DNA of 48,320 bases from CAZCAC01 sp964496575 (GCA_964496575.1 CAZCAC010000067.1:1-48320); one strand, 5' to 3'; shown: positions 23,306-32,562, counted from the first letter of the stretch. Notes: generated by a model not told the origin, from the sequence alone. Program-made: numbers and translations.

Positions 23306-24559
23306 GGGGAGCCAGACGACGGCGAGCCCGTTGGAGCTGTTGAAGTCGTTCACCCCCAGTCCGCAGGGCGGGTTGATGATGGTCCTGTACCAGCACTGGT
23401 AGTACTTGGTATCACCGGCATTCACGTTGCCCGCCTTGGCGGAGATGCCGACGGTGGTGGCTGACGTTCCCGCCGCACTGGCGAAACGAACCTGAAGTCG
23501 CTTCAGGTTGCCTCCCGCGCAGCGCAGACCATCACCCCAGACGATGCCCGGGGAAAGGTCGTTCTCCGCCTGGAAGTAGAGGCCGCTGTTGTTGGGCTCC
23601 AGGTTGATCGTGCTGAGCACGAGCGTGTCATTGCTCACGCTGGGCGTGCCGCTCGACGTCAGATGCGCACCGGAGGCGAAGACGCCGTTCGCACAGCCTG
23701 AACCGGGAATACTCCCGTCGTTGTCGTTGTTGCACGGGCAAGGAGTCCCCGAGCCGGGGTCTCCGAAGCAGTAGCCCCCGCCCGAGGAAGCACCGAAATG
23801 GAGGAGCTGGTTGGTATTCCCCGAGGCGACCCACTCTGCTCCGACCGTGTCGATGCCGACACCCCAGGTGCTACTGCCTCCTGTCTCGCACTCGTCCAGG
23901 ATCGCGCCAGTGGTGGGATCCAGCTGGAAGACCTTGTTCGCGGTGCAACCGACGATCACCCTGCCGCCTTCGTAGGAAACCCCCGAGGGAACTCCCGAGC
24001 CTATGTAAGGGAACGAGTGCAGGATCGCCCCGTCGACGGGGGATAGCTTGTAGATCGTCATGTGTCCGTAGTCGGCGTGCCACAGCGCGGCACCATCCCA
24101 TCCGACACCCGCGGCGTTCGGGTCGGATTCCCCGAACGAGGGTGCGGGGATGACGTGCAGGATTGCCCCCGTGTTGGGATCGAGCCGGTAGATCTGGCCG
24201 GTCTGCTCGGGACAACACCAGACCGCCGTGCCATCCCAGGCGACCCCGCCGATGTGAATGTCGGGAGCCGGAATGGACTTCAAGACGGTGCAGGTCACCG
24301 GATCGATCTGCCAGAGCAGTGAGGATCCGAAGAAGACCCCCATCCAGATGTAGTTCCCCTCGCAGCCGACTCCACCCGGGAACGGCTCCGGGGAATTGCA
24401 GACAGAGAGCAAGGGGCACGCCGCTCGGCCCGAGCTCGAGGGTCCACTCAGTGCTTCGGGGCTGGCCTGCGTAACTCCCGCGATGCGCACCGAGGTGGTT
24501 TGAGCGGAAGCGCTGGCGAGCAACGACAGGACAGTTCCAAGGACGACAATGGTTCTCAT
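23303..24559 (-). CDS. Secreted beta-propeller protein with C-terminal Cys-rich beta-sandwich
   Basis: The 418-residue protein begins with a signal peptide (1-19, ending SASAQ) and AGGAGAAG precedes the ATG. Residues about 40-280 hold propeller-like repeats of the type 'VAWDGTAVWCCPEQTGQIYRLDPNTGAILHVIPAP' and 'VGWDGAALWHADYGHMTIYKLSPVDGAILHSFP', resembling SMP-30/glutamine cyclotransferase-type blades. The C-terminal ~135 residues ('YCFGDPGSGTPCPCNNDNDGSIPGSGCANG' region, 'GLYFQAENDLSPGIVWGDGLRCAGG', 'KYYQCWYR') match the C-terminus of the kelch protein at 45280-47011 closely. Likely surface-exposed or secreted; ligand unknown. Confidence 0.82.
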   Translation of the reverse strand: MRTIVVLGTVLSLLASASAQTTSVRIAGVTQASPEALSGPSSSGRAACPLLSVCNSPEPFPGGVGCEGNYIWMGVFFGSSLLWQIDPVTCTVLKSIPAPDIHIGGVAWDGTAVWCCPEQTGQIYRLDPNTGAILHVIPAPSFGESDPNAAGVGWDGAALWHADYGHMTIYKLSPVDGAILHSFPYIGSGVPSGVSYEGGRVIVGCTANKVFQLDPTTGAILDECETGGSSTWGVGIDTVGAEWVASGNTNQLLHFGASSGGGYCFGDPGSGTPCPCNNDNDGSIPGSGCANGVFASGAHLTSSGTPSVSNDTLVLSTINLEPNNSGLYFQAENDLSPGIVWGDGLRCAGGNLKRLQVRFASAAGTSATTVGISAKAGNVNAGDTKYYQCWYRTIINPPCGLGVNDFNSSNGLAVVWLP

Positions 24560-24632
24560 GACTTCTCCTTCGAAGAACGTTCGAACTCTTTGGCCTCTTT
24601 CCGTGCAGCAATTAGGGCGCCGCAACTCTCCA

Positions 24633-24661
24633 CAAGTAAGCGATCCACCACGATCTGTCAA
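24633..24661 (-). promoter_or_regulatory. Promoter of the secreted propeller gene
   Basis: On the minus strand a perfect TTGACA (24661-24656) is followed after 17 bp by TACTTG (24638-24633). Transcription would begin around 24626, giving a 67-nt leader before the ATG at 24559. Confidence 0.6.
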
Positions 24662-24803
24662 CCAAGGTGCATCTCAACACTTGACGAGGCCGACGCTCCC
24701 GAGTCGAGAGCCCCTTTTTCGGTATCTGCTGGCAGGTTAGGATCGATCCGTGCATCGCGTGCTGTGCGCGGGATCATCGTCATGTAGCCAAGGAAGCCGA
24801 TCA

Positions 24804-25766
24804 GTGGGAGAGAATCGCCGGCCACACCTCAATCGGGGCACCCTCGCCGGAGTGGGCGCGATCCTGCTCTGGAGTGCGACGGTCGCGCTCGCTCGAAGCC
24901 TGACCGAGCAGCTGGGAGTGTTCCGAGCGGCCGCCTCGGTCTACGTCTTCAGCGGGGTGTGCTGCGTCGTCTTTCTGTTGTTGAAGCCGGGGAAGGCGCG
25001 CCAGCTCTGGAACCAGCCGCGAGGGTATCTCTTCGTCTGCGGGTCACTCTTCGTCTTCTACATGGTCGCCTACTTCTCGGCGATCGGGCTCGCCGACGAT
25101 CGAGAGCAGGTGCTGGAGATTGCCCTGACCAACTATCTGTGGTGTCCCCTGACGCTGCTGCTCTCCGTTCCGGTGTTGAAGAAGAGGGCGTCGCCGCTGG
25201 TCATCCCGGGGACGATCCTCGTGGTGGCGGGGATCTTCCTGGTGTTGAAGCAGGACTTCTCGATTCCCTGGAGCTCGCTCCTGTCCAACGTCGCCGGTAA
25301 TCCGCTGGCCTACGGTCTGGCGCTCGCGGTCGCCGTGGCGTGGGGTCTCTACTCGAACCTGACGCGTCGCCTCGCCGGTTCGGAGGAGGTCAGCGGAGCG
25401 CTCGTATTCCTCCCCGCGACCGGGGCCGTGTTGCTGATCCTCGGTCTGGCCCACCCGGAGGAGGGGGCGTGGAATGCCCGGGCGGTGATCGAGACGGTGT
25501 TCCTGGGATCGTCGACCGCCATCGGCTACCTGCTCTGGGACGTCGCCATGCGCAAGGGAGACGTGGTCTTCGTGGCGGCCGGCTCCTACTTCGTGCCGCT
25601 CCTCGCGACGCTGGTCAGCTGCGTATACCTCGGGATCTCTCCCGGAGCACCCTTGTGGGTCGGGTGCCTCTTGATCGTCGCCGGTTCGCTCTCGAGCTGG
25701 ATGGCGATCTCGGACCGGCCTCCCACGATGCACGACCGGGAGCGAAGCCACCGATCCGGTCCCTGA
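24804..25766 (+). CDS. yddG: YddG-like aromatic amino acid exporter (DMT/EamA family)
   Basis: A 320-residue membrane protein with ten predicted hydrophobic segments and two EamA halves. It resembles E. coli YddG along its length: 'TLAGVGAILLWSATVALARS', 'VLEIALTNYLWCPLTLLLSV', 'VIPGTILVVAGIFLVLKQ', 'NPLAYGLALAVAVAWGLYSNL' and 'VAAGSYFVPLLATLVS'. YddG exports aromatic amino acids and related metabolites; the substrate here is inferred. GTG 24804 is preferred because AGGA lies 9 nt upstream; the frame extends to a GTG at 24750 but that part is hydrophilic and unlike the family. Confidence 0.82.
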   Translation: MGENRRPHLNRGTLAGVGAILLWSATVALARSLTEQLGVFRAAASVYVFSGVCCVVFLLLKPGKARQLWNQPRGYLFVCGSLFVFYMVAYFSAIGLADDREQVLEIALTNYLWCPLTLLLSVPVLKKRASPLVIPGTILVVAGIFLVLKQDFSIPWSSLLSNVAGNPLAYGLALAVAVAWGLYSNLTRRLAGSEEVSGALVFLPATGAVLLILGLAHPEEGAWNARAVIETVFLGSSTAIGYLLWDVAMRKGDVVFVAAGSYFVPLLATLVSCVYLGISPGAPLWVGCLLIVAGSLSSWMAISDRPPTMHDRERSHRSGP

Positions 25767-25973
25767 GCGGCTTCGCCCCATGGAGGGTGGCGAGTCCGCG
25801 GGTTTCCATTGGCTCGCCGGTTCCGACCCGTGGAGAATTGGCGTCAGGCATCGGGGGTCCTGGCCGCGGGCCGAGGAAACTGGAGTGGCCGCGAACCGCG
25901 AGGCCGCGAATGCTGCACGCAACCATTCCGCCGAACCCGACTCGTTTCGGCGATCTCGCGCAAGGAGAGAATC

Positions 25974-26489
25974 ATGACGAAAGGAATCGTCCGCGGTTGT
26001 TGCCTGGTGGCCATTCTCGGTGCAGTCACGAGCTGCATCTCGATCCCGTCGTCGGACACCATGGTGCCCGAGCTCAGCCTCTCCTACCAGGTGAACGACG
26101 GACCCTGGACCGATCTGGCGGTCGGCGACGAGATCTCCATCGTCAAGGCCGACGAAGTGCGCTTCATGGCCGCGGCCACGGACGCCGGTGGCGTTCGCGA
26201 GGTCGCCATTCGCGCCGAGGGTTACAGCCACTGGCACAAGATCACCGATCCGAGCAGGGTCGAAATGAAGTATCCGTCCTACAGCGCCGTGAACGGGTCG
26301 GAACCGGATCTCGGTCCAGGCGATACGGCGCCGACGATTCAGACCGTGTCCTGGCGTTACAGCGCCCGGGTCACCGAAATCGACGACGGGTACACCTTCC
26401 GCGATGCCGTTCTGACGGTCACCGCCACCGCGGAGGACTTCACCGGGAACTCGACGAGCTCGGGAGAGATGACCTTGCGGGTGGAGTAG
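25974..26489 (+). CDS. Small lipoprotein of unknown function
   Basis: A 171-residue protein with AAGGAGAG before the ATG, a signal peptide and lipobox 'GAVTSC' (Cys21). The mature part looks all-beta, with 'ELSLSYQVNDGPWTDLAVGDE', 'VRFMAAATDAGGVREVAIRAEG' and 'LTVTATAEDFTGNS', resembling an immunoglobulin-like domain. I do not recognise a family. Convergent with the dsrP-like gene, 40 bp apart. The 207 bp before it hold no gene I can support. Confidence 0.75.
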   Translation: MTKGIVRGCCLVAILGAVTSCISIPSSDTMVPELSLSYQVNDGPWTDLAVGDEISIVKADEVRFMAAATDAGGVREVAIRAEGYSHWHKITDPSRVEMKYPSYSAVNGSEPDLGPGDTAPTIQTVSWRYSARVTEIDDGYTFRDAVLTVTATAEDFTGNSTSSGEMTLRVE

Positions 26490-26529
26490 ATACGGAATCG
26501 CAGACCCAGGCCGGAGTTCGCCGCCCTGG

Positions 26530-27765
26530 TCACCGACTCTGCGTCTCCACCACCCCTTCGGTCGCAGGCGCCTCCCCGGAGATCGACTGCTCGAAGATCC
26601 GCGCCTCGGTCGGCGCCAGCGGCAGGTACTTCAAGCCGAGCAGGAACATCAAGCCGATGATCCCGAGCACGCCGAAGGCCTGCATCGTCTCGTAGATACT
26701 GATCGAGTAGTGGACGAAGCCCTCCTCGATGGGGGAGCTGGTGATCTCCATGCCCGGGAAGAGGTGCGGGGGGTTCGTCTGGCCGGGGATGACGATCACG
26801 TAGCGTTCGCATAGGACTCCGAAGACCACCAGGGCGGAGGCGAAGACCACCGTGGGGATCGATTTCCCCGTACGTTTGCGGAAGAGCATGATCGCCGGGA
26901 TCAGGATGCCGGTGATCATCAGCCCGAACCAGAAGAGCAGGCTGTGGAAGCCGCCGAAGAGGTAGAAGTGCGCGGCCTCGCGGGACTCGACCAGGTAGTA
27001 GCGGTAGGCGTTCTCGACGAAGAGCAGGTAGAAGAGAACGATCAGGAATATGGCGAGCAGGCGCGCCAGCCAGAACACCAGGCCGTCATCGAGGCGCCGC
27101 CCGGTCAGACGGAACAGCGTGACGATGGTGATGATCATGAACGCCGCTCCGGAGGCGATCGCCGCCACGACGAAGCTCGGGGGAAGCAATGGGGACTGGT
27201 GCAATTCCCGCGGGATGAAGCCCAGGATCATCCCGGTGCCGGTGTGTACGCAGATGGCCCACAATACCACCGTCACCGCCACGACCTTGGTCAGCCTCGG
27301 CATCTCGAGCAGCAGCGCGAAGAGGTAGACGACGCAGAGGAACACGTGACCCATGTACAACCCGGGGTTGATCGAGAACATCGACACCAGGTTGAAGTGG
27401 GTGAACGGCTCCACGAAGACGCGGTCCATCCGCCCCTGATCGGTCAGGATCGACAGCAGGCCGGCGATCAGGAACAGCATGGCCAGGTACGCGGCCAGTC
27501 GGGCGAAGGGCTTGTACTGCCGGATCCCGAAGACCCCGTAGAGCCCCGACACCACCAGCGATCCTGCCGAGATGCCGATGTAGAACACCGCCATGGTGAT
27601 CTGCACGCCCCAGGGGATGCGGTTGGTCATCCCCGACAGGTAGAGTCCCTTCTCGATCAGGATGTACGTGGCGATGAGACCCGCCACGGTCAGGACTGCC
27701 AGCACCACCGTCGCCAGACGGAAGGAGTCCGACCGGCCCTCGATCCTCGCGAAGTTGATTTCCAT
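26530..27765 (-). CDS. dsrP: DsrP-like NrfD-family quinone-interacting membrane subunit
   Basis: Integral membrane subunit that exchanges electrons with the quinone pool and the periplasmic iron-sulfur partner. The 411-residue protein shows about ten hydrophobic helices typical of NrfD/PsrC/DsrP proteins, with 'LYLSGMTNRIPWGVQITMAVFYIGISAGS' (conserved first NrfD block), 'FSINPGLYMGHVFL' and 'HTGTGMILGFIPRELHQSPLLPPSF'. It is the last gene of the qmoABC-dsrJOP-like operon, 22 bp downstream of the dsrO-like gene. QrcD or HmeB are equivalent names in related complexes; the DsrP label follows from the DsrJ and DsrO partners. Confidence 0.87.
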   Translation of the reverse strand: MEINFARIEGRSDSFRLATVVLAVLTVAGLIATYILIEKGLYLSGMTNRIPWGVQITMAVFYIGISAGSLVVSGLYGVFGIRQYKPFARLAAYLAMLFLIAGLLSILTDQGRMDRVFVEPFTHFNLVSMFSINPGLYMGHVFLCVVYLFALLLEMPRLTKVVAVTVVLWAICVHTGTGMILGFIPRELHQSPLLPPSFVVAAIASGAAFMIITIVTLFRLTGRRLDDGLVFWLARLLAIFLIVLFYLLFVENAYRYYLVESREAAHFYLFGGFHSLLFWFGLMITGILIPAIMLFRKRTGKSIPTVVFASALVVFGVLCERYVIVIPGQTNPPHLFPGMEITSSPIEEGFVHYSISIYETMQAFGVLGIIGLMFLLGLKYLPLAPTEARIFEQSISGEAPATEGVVETQSR

Positions 27766-27787
27766 CGTCGTCCCTCGCCGTGACGGC

Positions 27788-28579
27788 CTACAGGCCGATG
27801 TAGTAGACCTTGGGTTCGGTGCCGAGATCCTCCCGGATCCGCTTCGGAGAGCGGGCCACGATCAGCTGCGAGACCTCGCTCTCCGGATCGTCGATGTCAC
27901 CGGTGGTCAGCGCGCTGACGCCCTTCCGTTTGCAGGCCGTCACGCAGGCGGGCTCCTGGCCGCGATCGAGCAGGTGCGCGCAGAAGTTGCACGACTCCGC
28001 GACCCCGTGTGACCGCTTGGGATACGCCTTGTTCGGCCACTCGTGGTTCTCCTTGAAGTTGAAGAACCGCGCGTTGTACGGGCAGGAGATCACGCAGTAG
28101 CGGCACCCGATGCAGCGGTGGTGGTCCACCAGGACGATCCCGTCGTCGCGCTTGAAGGTCGCCTGAACCGGACAGACCTGTGCGCACGGCGGGTTCTCGC
28201 AGTGGTTGCACATCAGGATGACGGTCTTCTCCTCGGCGTGCGTCGAGTACTTGCTCCGGACCTTGACCTTGTGGATCCAGTGGATGTCCCAGCGAGGATC
28301 GCCGTGGAGGGCGACGTTGTTCTCCTCGCGGCAGGCGGCCATGCAGTCGTCGCAGCCTTCCTCGCACTTGGTGAGGTCGATCACCATCCCCTGGCGACGT
28401 CGCGTCGTGGGGCCCGCCGTCTCGGCCCGGGCCAGTGACGGCGCGACCAGGAGGGCGACCGCGTACGCGCTCGCCCCGCCGGCCAGGATCGTCCCGCCCG
28501 CGACCTTGAGGAAGTCCCGCTTGTTCAACTTCCGTTCCGGCTCGGTCCCGTCTCCGTCTTGTGATTGCTGGTCAGTCAC
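27788..28579 (-). CDS. dsrO: DsrO-like periplasmic four-cluster ferredoxin
   Basis: The 263-residue protein has an N-terminal Tat-like signal ('LNKRDFLKVAGGTILAGG', about 18-50) in which the first Arg of the twin pair is Lys. The body carries four ferredoxin-type Cys groups: 'CEEGCDDCMAAC', 'CNHCENPPCAQVCPVQA', 'CIGCRYCVISCPYNA' and 'CNFCAHLLDRGQEPACVTAC', the pattern of DsrO/HmeA/PsrB subunits. It passes electrons between the haem subunit DsrJ and the membrane subunit DsrP. It lies 30 bp after the dsrJ-like gene in the same operon. Confidence 0.88.
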   Translation of the reverse strand: MTDQQSQDGDGTEPERKLNKRDFLKVAGGTILAGGASAYAVALLVAPSLARAETAGPTTRRRQGMVIDLTKCEEGCDDCMAACREENNVALHGDPRWDIHWIHKVKVRSKYSTHAEEKTVILMCNHCENPPCAQVCPVQATFKRDDGIVLVDHHRCIGCRYCVISCPYNARFFNFKENHEWPNKAYPKRSHGVAESCNFCAHLLDRGQEPACVTACKRKGVSALTTGDIDDPESEVSQLIVARSPKRIREDLGTEPKVYYIGL

Positions 28580-28609
28580 GTCTGCCTCCGTCGTTGGGTC
28601 CCGAGCGAA

Positions 28610-28978
28610 TCAGGGGTAGAAGTGGCACTCGAAGCAGTCGGGTACCAGGTTCACGGCGTCGTGGCATCGATCGCAGAACTCCTCCCGCGAGGCGTGACAC
28701 ACCGTGCAGTCGGTGAAGGTGACCTCCCGCCTCGCGCCGTGGCGCACGCCGGCGTCACGCATCTCGGTGAGAAGGTCCATGTGTCGGAAGCGCATGTACT
28801 CGATCGGCCGGATGCACCCCTGCTCCGCGTTCTCCGGGGCGGCCAGGAACGTCGAGTCGCCGCCGCCCCCGAAGAGGGCTGCGACGGCGCTGTAGCCGAT
28901 GGGACAGAGCAGGACCACCACGGCGATCACCGCCGGCAACGGCTTGCCACGCGGGGATCGAGAGTCGTTCGCATTCAT
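28610..28978 (-). CDS. dsrJ: DsrJ-like triheme cytochrome c
   Basis: A 122-residue protein with an uncleaved N-terminal membrane anchor (about 14-36) and three CxxCH haem sites: C91-H95, C102-H106 and C115-H119. The region 'GCIRPIEYMRFRHMDLLTEMRDAGVRHGAR' matches the characteristic DsrJ stretch with the conserved Cys (C55) that serves as an axial haem ligand in DsrJ of Allochromatium; Met/His residues of that stretch are kept. Faces the periplasm. Its ATG overlaps the qmoC stop (TGATG), so translation is coupled. DsrJ is normally found with DsrMKOP, not with Qmo. Confidence 0.9.
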   Translation of the reverse strand: MNANDSRSPRGKPLPAVIAVVVLLCPIGYSAVAALFGGGGDSTFLAAPENAEQGCIRPIEYMRFRHMDLLTEMRDAGVRHGARREVTFTDCTVCHASREEFCDRCHDAVNLVPDCFECHFYP

Positions 28979-30213
28979 CAGGCTGCCTCCGTCGGCGGAC
29001 TCTCGGGGACCTCGTGCCGGCCCGTGTACTCGTTGTAGACCAGCGCGACCGTCCGGTAGATCACGTGGGCGAGCTTCGAGTACGGCAGGTACACGATCAG
29101 GTAGAAGACCAGGATCAGGTGGACGAAGTAGACCGCGTGCCGGTGGGGCTCGAGGCGGATGTAGTGCAGGGCTTCGGTCGCGAAGCCGCTCACCACGACC
29201 AGGAAGAGCATCACTAGCAACGACCAGTCGAAGTACGTCCCCGGTCCCGTCTTCTGGTTGTTCCACAACCGGTCGACTGCCATCAGGACACAGCCGACAA
29301 CGATCGCCAGGCCGCCCAGGTTCGCCAGTACCTTCCAGGGACTCCAGAAGTTGAACGGGTAGACGAAACCGTCCGGGAGAAGCGGGTTGATGCGGGAGGT
29401 GATCACCCAGAAGGTGACCAGGCAGAGAGCGATGAAGCCGAAGAGAACCAGGAGGTGCGAGAGGTAGCGACTGCTCGCCCGCGAGCATTCACCGAACTTC
29501 TCGTGGGTGGCGACGCTCTTCACCACCGTCCAGATGCTGGCACCCATTCCCTTGCTCGGCGTGCCCCTTCCGACCGCGGCGTCTTCCTTCTTCATCGCCT
29601 TCCAGAAGCGCTGGACGCCGAAGGCGGCGCCGAGCAGGGACAGGATGGTGAAGGTGAAGAAGAAGGTGTTCAGGAGCCAGTGCGGGAGCTCGGGAGTGTA
29701 GGCGTAGACGATCCGTTCCGTCGTATTGCGGGTGATCCCGAGCGCCGCCTCGATCGGTGCCTTGAAGGTGAGCAGCAAGCTGAGCAGCACTGCCGGAATG
29801 GCCAGCAGGAACGGTAGGTACACCGGGTTGTTCACCCAGCGTGCGAGGAACCGTGGGGCGGAGTACTCGAGCACGCACTCGCGCCGCACCGCCGACAGGA
29901 CCTCACCGGGGCGGCTGCCGCGCGGGCAGCGCTCCGAACAGTCGTTGCACTGGTGGCAGAGCCAGACGTCCGGGTCGGCCACGAGGCGATCGCGCAGCCC
30001 CCATACGGCCCAGATCATCTCCCGGCGCGGGAACGGCATCGCGTTGGTCGACAGGGCGCAGGTCGCCGTACAGGTGCCGCACTGGAAGCACCTCTTGTAC
30101 GAAACGCCCGCCTGCCGCCGAAGAGTCCGGATGAACTGCAGATCCGATTCGATCTTCAACGGCCCGCCGTCGCGGGTCGCCGTCGGTTCGGCCTGCAGGG
30201 TCTCCTGCACCAT
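28978..30213 (-). CDS. qmoC: QmoC, membrane subunit of quinone-interacting oxidoreductase
   Basis: A 411-residue protein combining an HdrC-like ferredoxin domain (two 4Fe-4S sets: C42, C45, C48, C52 and C86, C89, C92, C96) with an HdrE/NarI-like cytochrome b membrane part (about 135-400, six or so helices; haem-ligand candidates in 'HLLVLFGFIALCLV', 'EALHYIRLEPHRHAVYFVHLIL' and 'LPYSKLAHVIYR'). This is the QmoC layout. In sulfate reducers Qmo connects menaquinone to APS reductase. AGGAGGT precedes ATG 30213. It links the cytoplasmic QmoAB flavoproteins to the membrane and here probably to DsrJOP-like partners. Confidence 0.92.
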   Translation of the reverse strand: MVQETLQAEPTATRDGGPLKIESDLQFIRTLRRQAGVSYKRCFQCGTCTATCALSTNAMPFPRREMIWAVWGLRDRLVADPDVWLCHQCNDCSERCPRGSRPGEVLSAVRRECVLEYSAPRFLARWVNNPVYLPFLLAIPAVLLSLLLTFKAPIEAALGITRNTTERIVYAYTPELPHWLLNTFFFTFTILSLLGAAFGVQRFWKAMKKEDAAVGRGTPSKGMGASIWTVVKSVATHEKFGECSRASSRYLSHLLVLFGFIALCLVTFWVITSRINPLLPDGFVYPFNFWSPWKVLANLGGLAIVVGCVLMAVDRLWNNQKTGPGTYFDWSLLVMLFLVVVSGFATEALHYIRLEPHRHAVYFVHLILVFYLIVYLPYSKLAHVIYRTVALVYNEYTGRHEVPESPPTEAA

Positions 30214-30267
30214 CGTGACCTCCTCACCTTCGAGGTCTCTCGGACAGATTGTCAGGTCTTTCCATCT

Positions 30268-30290
30268 GGGGCGCCCCCTCGGGGCGCCCC
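30268..30290 (-). other. Intercistronic hairpin between qmoB and qmoC
   Basis: The two arms (30268-30277 and 30281-30290) are both GGGGCGCCCC, giving a perfect 10-bp stem with a 3-nt loop. It follows the qmoB stop by 7 nt and precedes the qmoC Shine-Dalgarno. With no T-run it is unlikely to terminate; it could protect the upstream mRNA or tune subunit stoichiometry. Confidence 0.55.
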
Positions 30291-30297
30291 TAGCGCG

Positions 30298-32562
30298 TCA
30301 CATCCCCTTGAAGGGGTTCATCCCGAATTCGTCGATGACCTCCATGAACTCCTCGAAGATCTTCGGGATGCGGTGGTACTCGGAGATCTCCAGCTGGAAG
30401 AGCTGCACGCGCTCATTCTCCATCGCCATCTTCTCCAGCGTCTCACCGAAGTTCTCGCTGCGCTTTGCAGCCAGCTCGCTGCCCTTGACGAAGTGACACT
30501 GGTAGTCGTCTCCGTACTTGCAGCCGATCAGAATCACGCCGTCGTAGCCCGCCGAGAAGGCCTCGGTGATGAACGCCGAGTTGACCGATCCGAGGCATCG
30601 GACCGGAATCACCCGCACGAAGGGGCTGTACGAGAGGCGATGTTGTCCCACGAGATCGAACGCCGGGTAGGCGTCGTTCTCGCAGAGGAGGGCGAGGACG
30701 CGGGGTTTCTCCTCGTCCTCGTCGGGGATCTCGAGCGACTTGATCATCGCGCCCACCATCTCCACCGAGTAGTCGGCGAAGGAGATGATGCGTTCGGGGC
30801 AGGCCCCCATGCAAACGCCACAGCGGCGGCAGCGGGTCGCGCGCAGGAGCGGCTCGCCCTTGTCGTCCTCGTTGAGCACGCCGAAGGGGCACTCCTCGGT
30901 GCAGCGCTTGCACTGGGTACAACGCTGCATGAAGAAAGCGGGGAAGGACATGTCGCCGGCGCGAGGGTGCACGGCTTCGCCGCGCGAGGTCATCTCGACG
31001 CACTGGATCGCCTTCAGCGCCGCACCGGTGCCGTCCTGTCGGCTGCTGCGGCCATCCATCGGCTGCCGCACGGCTCCGGCGGGGTAGATCCCGGTTCGCC
31101 GGCTCTCGTAGGGGAAGCAGATGAAGTGGGAGTCGGGGAAGCCGTACTCGAGCGAGGGCAGGTCCGGTCCCTGGCGGTATTGCAGGTTGAGGATCTGTGT
31201 GCCCTCGTGGGCGGCGAGCCGCTCGACCTTCTTGGCGGCTTCCTCGCGCTGGACGTCGGACTCGCCCGTCTCCGTGACCTTCTTGGCGTCCTCCAGGGCG
31301 CGGATCGCCTCGCCGTCCGCGGAGTTGGGCACCATGCCGGTCGCGAGCACGACCAGGTCGACCTCGACCTCGATCTTCTCGCCGGGCATCGTGTTCTCGG
31401 CGGTGATCGTCAGCTTGCCGCCGGCGCCGGCCGAGATGTCCGTCACCTCCGCGCGCGTCAGGAACACGCCGGGGTCTTCCTGCACGCGCCGGTAGAAGTC
31501 CTCCTGCTGCCCGGGCGTTCGCATGAACTCGTAGAAGATGTAGGCCTTCGCCTCGTCGTCGCTCTCGCGGAGGTACAGCGCCTGCTTGAGCGAGTTCAGG
31601 CAGCAGATCGAGGAGCAGAAGGAGTGCTTCTCGGCATCGCGCACTCCACCGCACTGGAGGAAGGCGATGCTCTTCACCTCCGCACCGTCGGAGGGGCGGA
31701 CGATCCGGCCCTTCTCCACGACGATCTCCTCGAGATCGACGTTGCGGATCACGTCTTCCAGCTCGGCCCAGGGCATCGTGTCCGGCGGATCGGCCGGTTT
31801 CCAGCCGGTGGCCTGGACCACTGCACCGACGCGGAACTCCTCGGCGGCCGCTCCGCCACCGTTCGTCGAGGCGAGCGTCACGTCGAAGAGCCCGGGGCCG
31901 CCGGAGATCGAAGCGGTACTGGACGAGGTGTGAACGTGGATGCGGGGATTGTCGCGCACCGCGGCGACGAGGTCGTCGATGCCGGTATCCTCCAGCTCGC
32001 GGTACGGCGGCTTCGTGGGGATCGACTTGTGCTGCCGCGCCAGCCAACCACCCAGCTGATCGGATTTCTCGACCAGCTGGACCTCGTAGCCGGCGCGGGC
32101 CGCGTCGAGCGCCGCGGTCAGACCGGTCACCCCTCCGCCGACCACGAGGAGACCCTTGTCGATCGCCTCCTCCGCCTGGAAGGGCTCCTTCGGCTTGGTC
32201 TTCTCGAGGCGCGCGATCGACATGCGGAGGTAATCCTCCGCCATCATCTGCGTGTCCTCCTCGTCAGGTGGCTGCGTCCACACCACGTGCTCGCGCAGCG
32301 CGACTCGATCGACGATGAGGTCCTCGGGGATCGGCGCCGGCAACAGCCGCCGGCTGGAGATCCCGCCGATGCACACCTTGGTCAGGCCCTCGCTCTCGAC
32401 CTCCTCGAGGATCGCCCTGAGCCCGGCTCCTTCGCAGGTCTCCACGGCCTTGACCAGGGCCACGTCACACTCGTCCGTGATCGTCTCGATCAGCGCGTCG
32501 ACGTCGAGCGCCTCTCCGATCCCGTAGCCGGTACAGATGAAGACTCCGATCTTGTCTTCCAT
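30298..32562 (-). CDS. qmoB: QmoB, HdrA-like flavoprotein with ferredoxin and MvhD domains
   Basis: A 754-residue cytoplasmic protein with an N-terminal domain ('KIGVFICTGYGIGEALDVDAL'), an HdrA-type FAD domain (about 135-520; 'LLVVGGGVTGLTAALDAARAGYEVQLVEKSDQLGG', 'AFLQCGGVRDAEKHSFCSSICC'), two 4Fe-4S ferredoxin motifs (about 545-590; 'CTQCKRCTEECPFG', 'CRRCGVCMGACPE') and a C-terminal MvhD-like domain (about 635-754; 'VIPVRCLGSVNSAFI', 'ILIGCKYGDDYQCHF'). This order is the hallmark of QmoB. Its ATG overlaps the qmoA stop (TGATG). Confidence 0.92.
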   Translation of the reverse strand: MEDKIGVFICTGYGIGEALDVDALIETITDECDVALVKAVETCEGAGLRAILEEVESEGLTKVCIGGISSRRLLPAPIPEDLIVDRVALREHVVWTQPPDEEDTQMMAEDYLRMSIARLEKTKPKEPFQAEEAIDKGLLVVGGGVTGLTAALDAARAGYEVQLVEKSDQLGGWLARQHKSIPTKPPYRELEDTGIDDLVAAVRDNPRIHVHTSSSTASISGGPGLFDVTLASTNGGGAAAEEFRVGAVVQATGWKPADPPDTMPWAELEDVIRNVDLEEIVVEKGRIVRPSDGAEVKSIAFLQCGGVRDAEKHSFCSSICCLNSLKQALYLRESDDEAKAYIFYEFMRTPGQQEDFYRRVQEDPGVFLTRAEVTDISAGAGGKLTITAENTMPGEKIEVEVDLVVLATGMVPNSADGEAIRALEDAKKVTETGESDVQREEAAKKVERLAAHEGTQILNLQYRQGPDLPSLEYGFPDSHFICFPYESRRTGIYPAGAVRQPMDGRSSRQDGTGAALKAIQCVEMTSRGEAVHPRAGDMSFPAFFMQRCTQCKRCTEECPFGVLNEDDKGEPLLRATRCRRCGVCMGACPERIISFADYSVEMVGAMIKSLEIPDEDEEKPRVLALLCENDAYPAFDLVGQHRLSYSPFVRVIPVRCLGSVNSAFITEAFSAGYDGVILIGCKYGDDYQCHFVKGSELAAKRSENFGETLEKMAMENERVQLFQLEISEYHRIPKIFEEFMEVIDEFGMNPFKGM

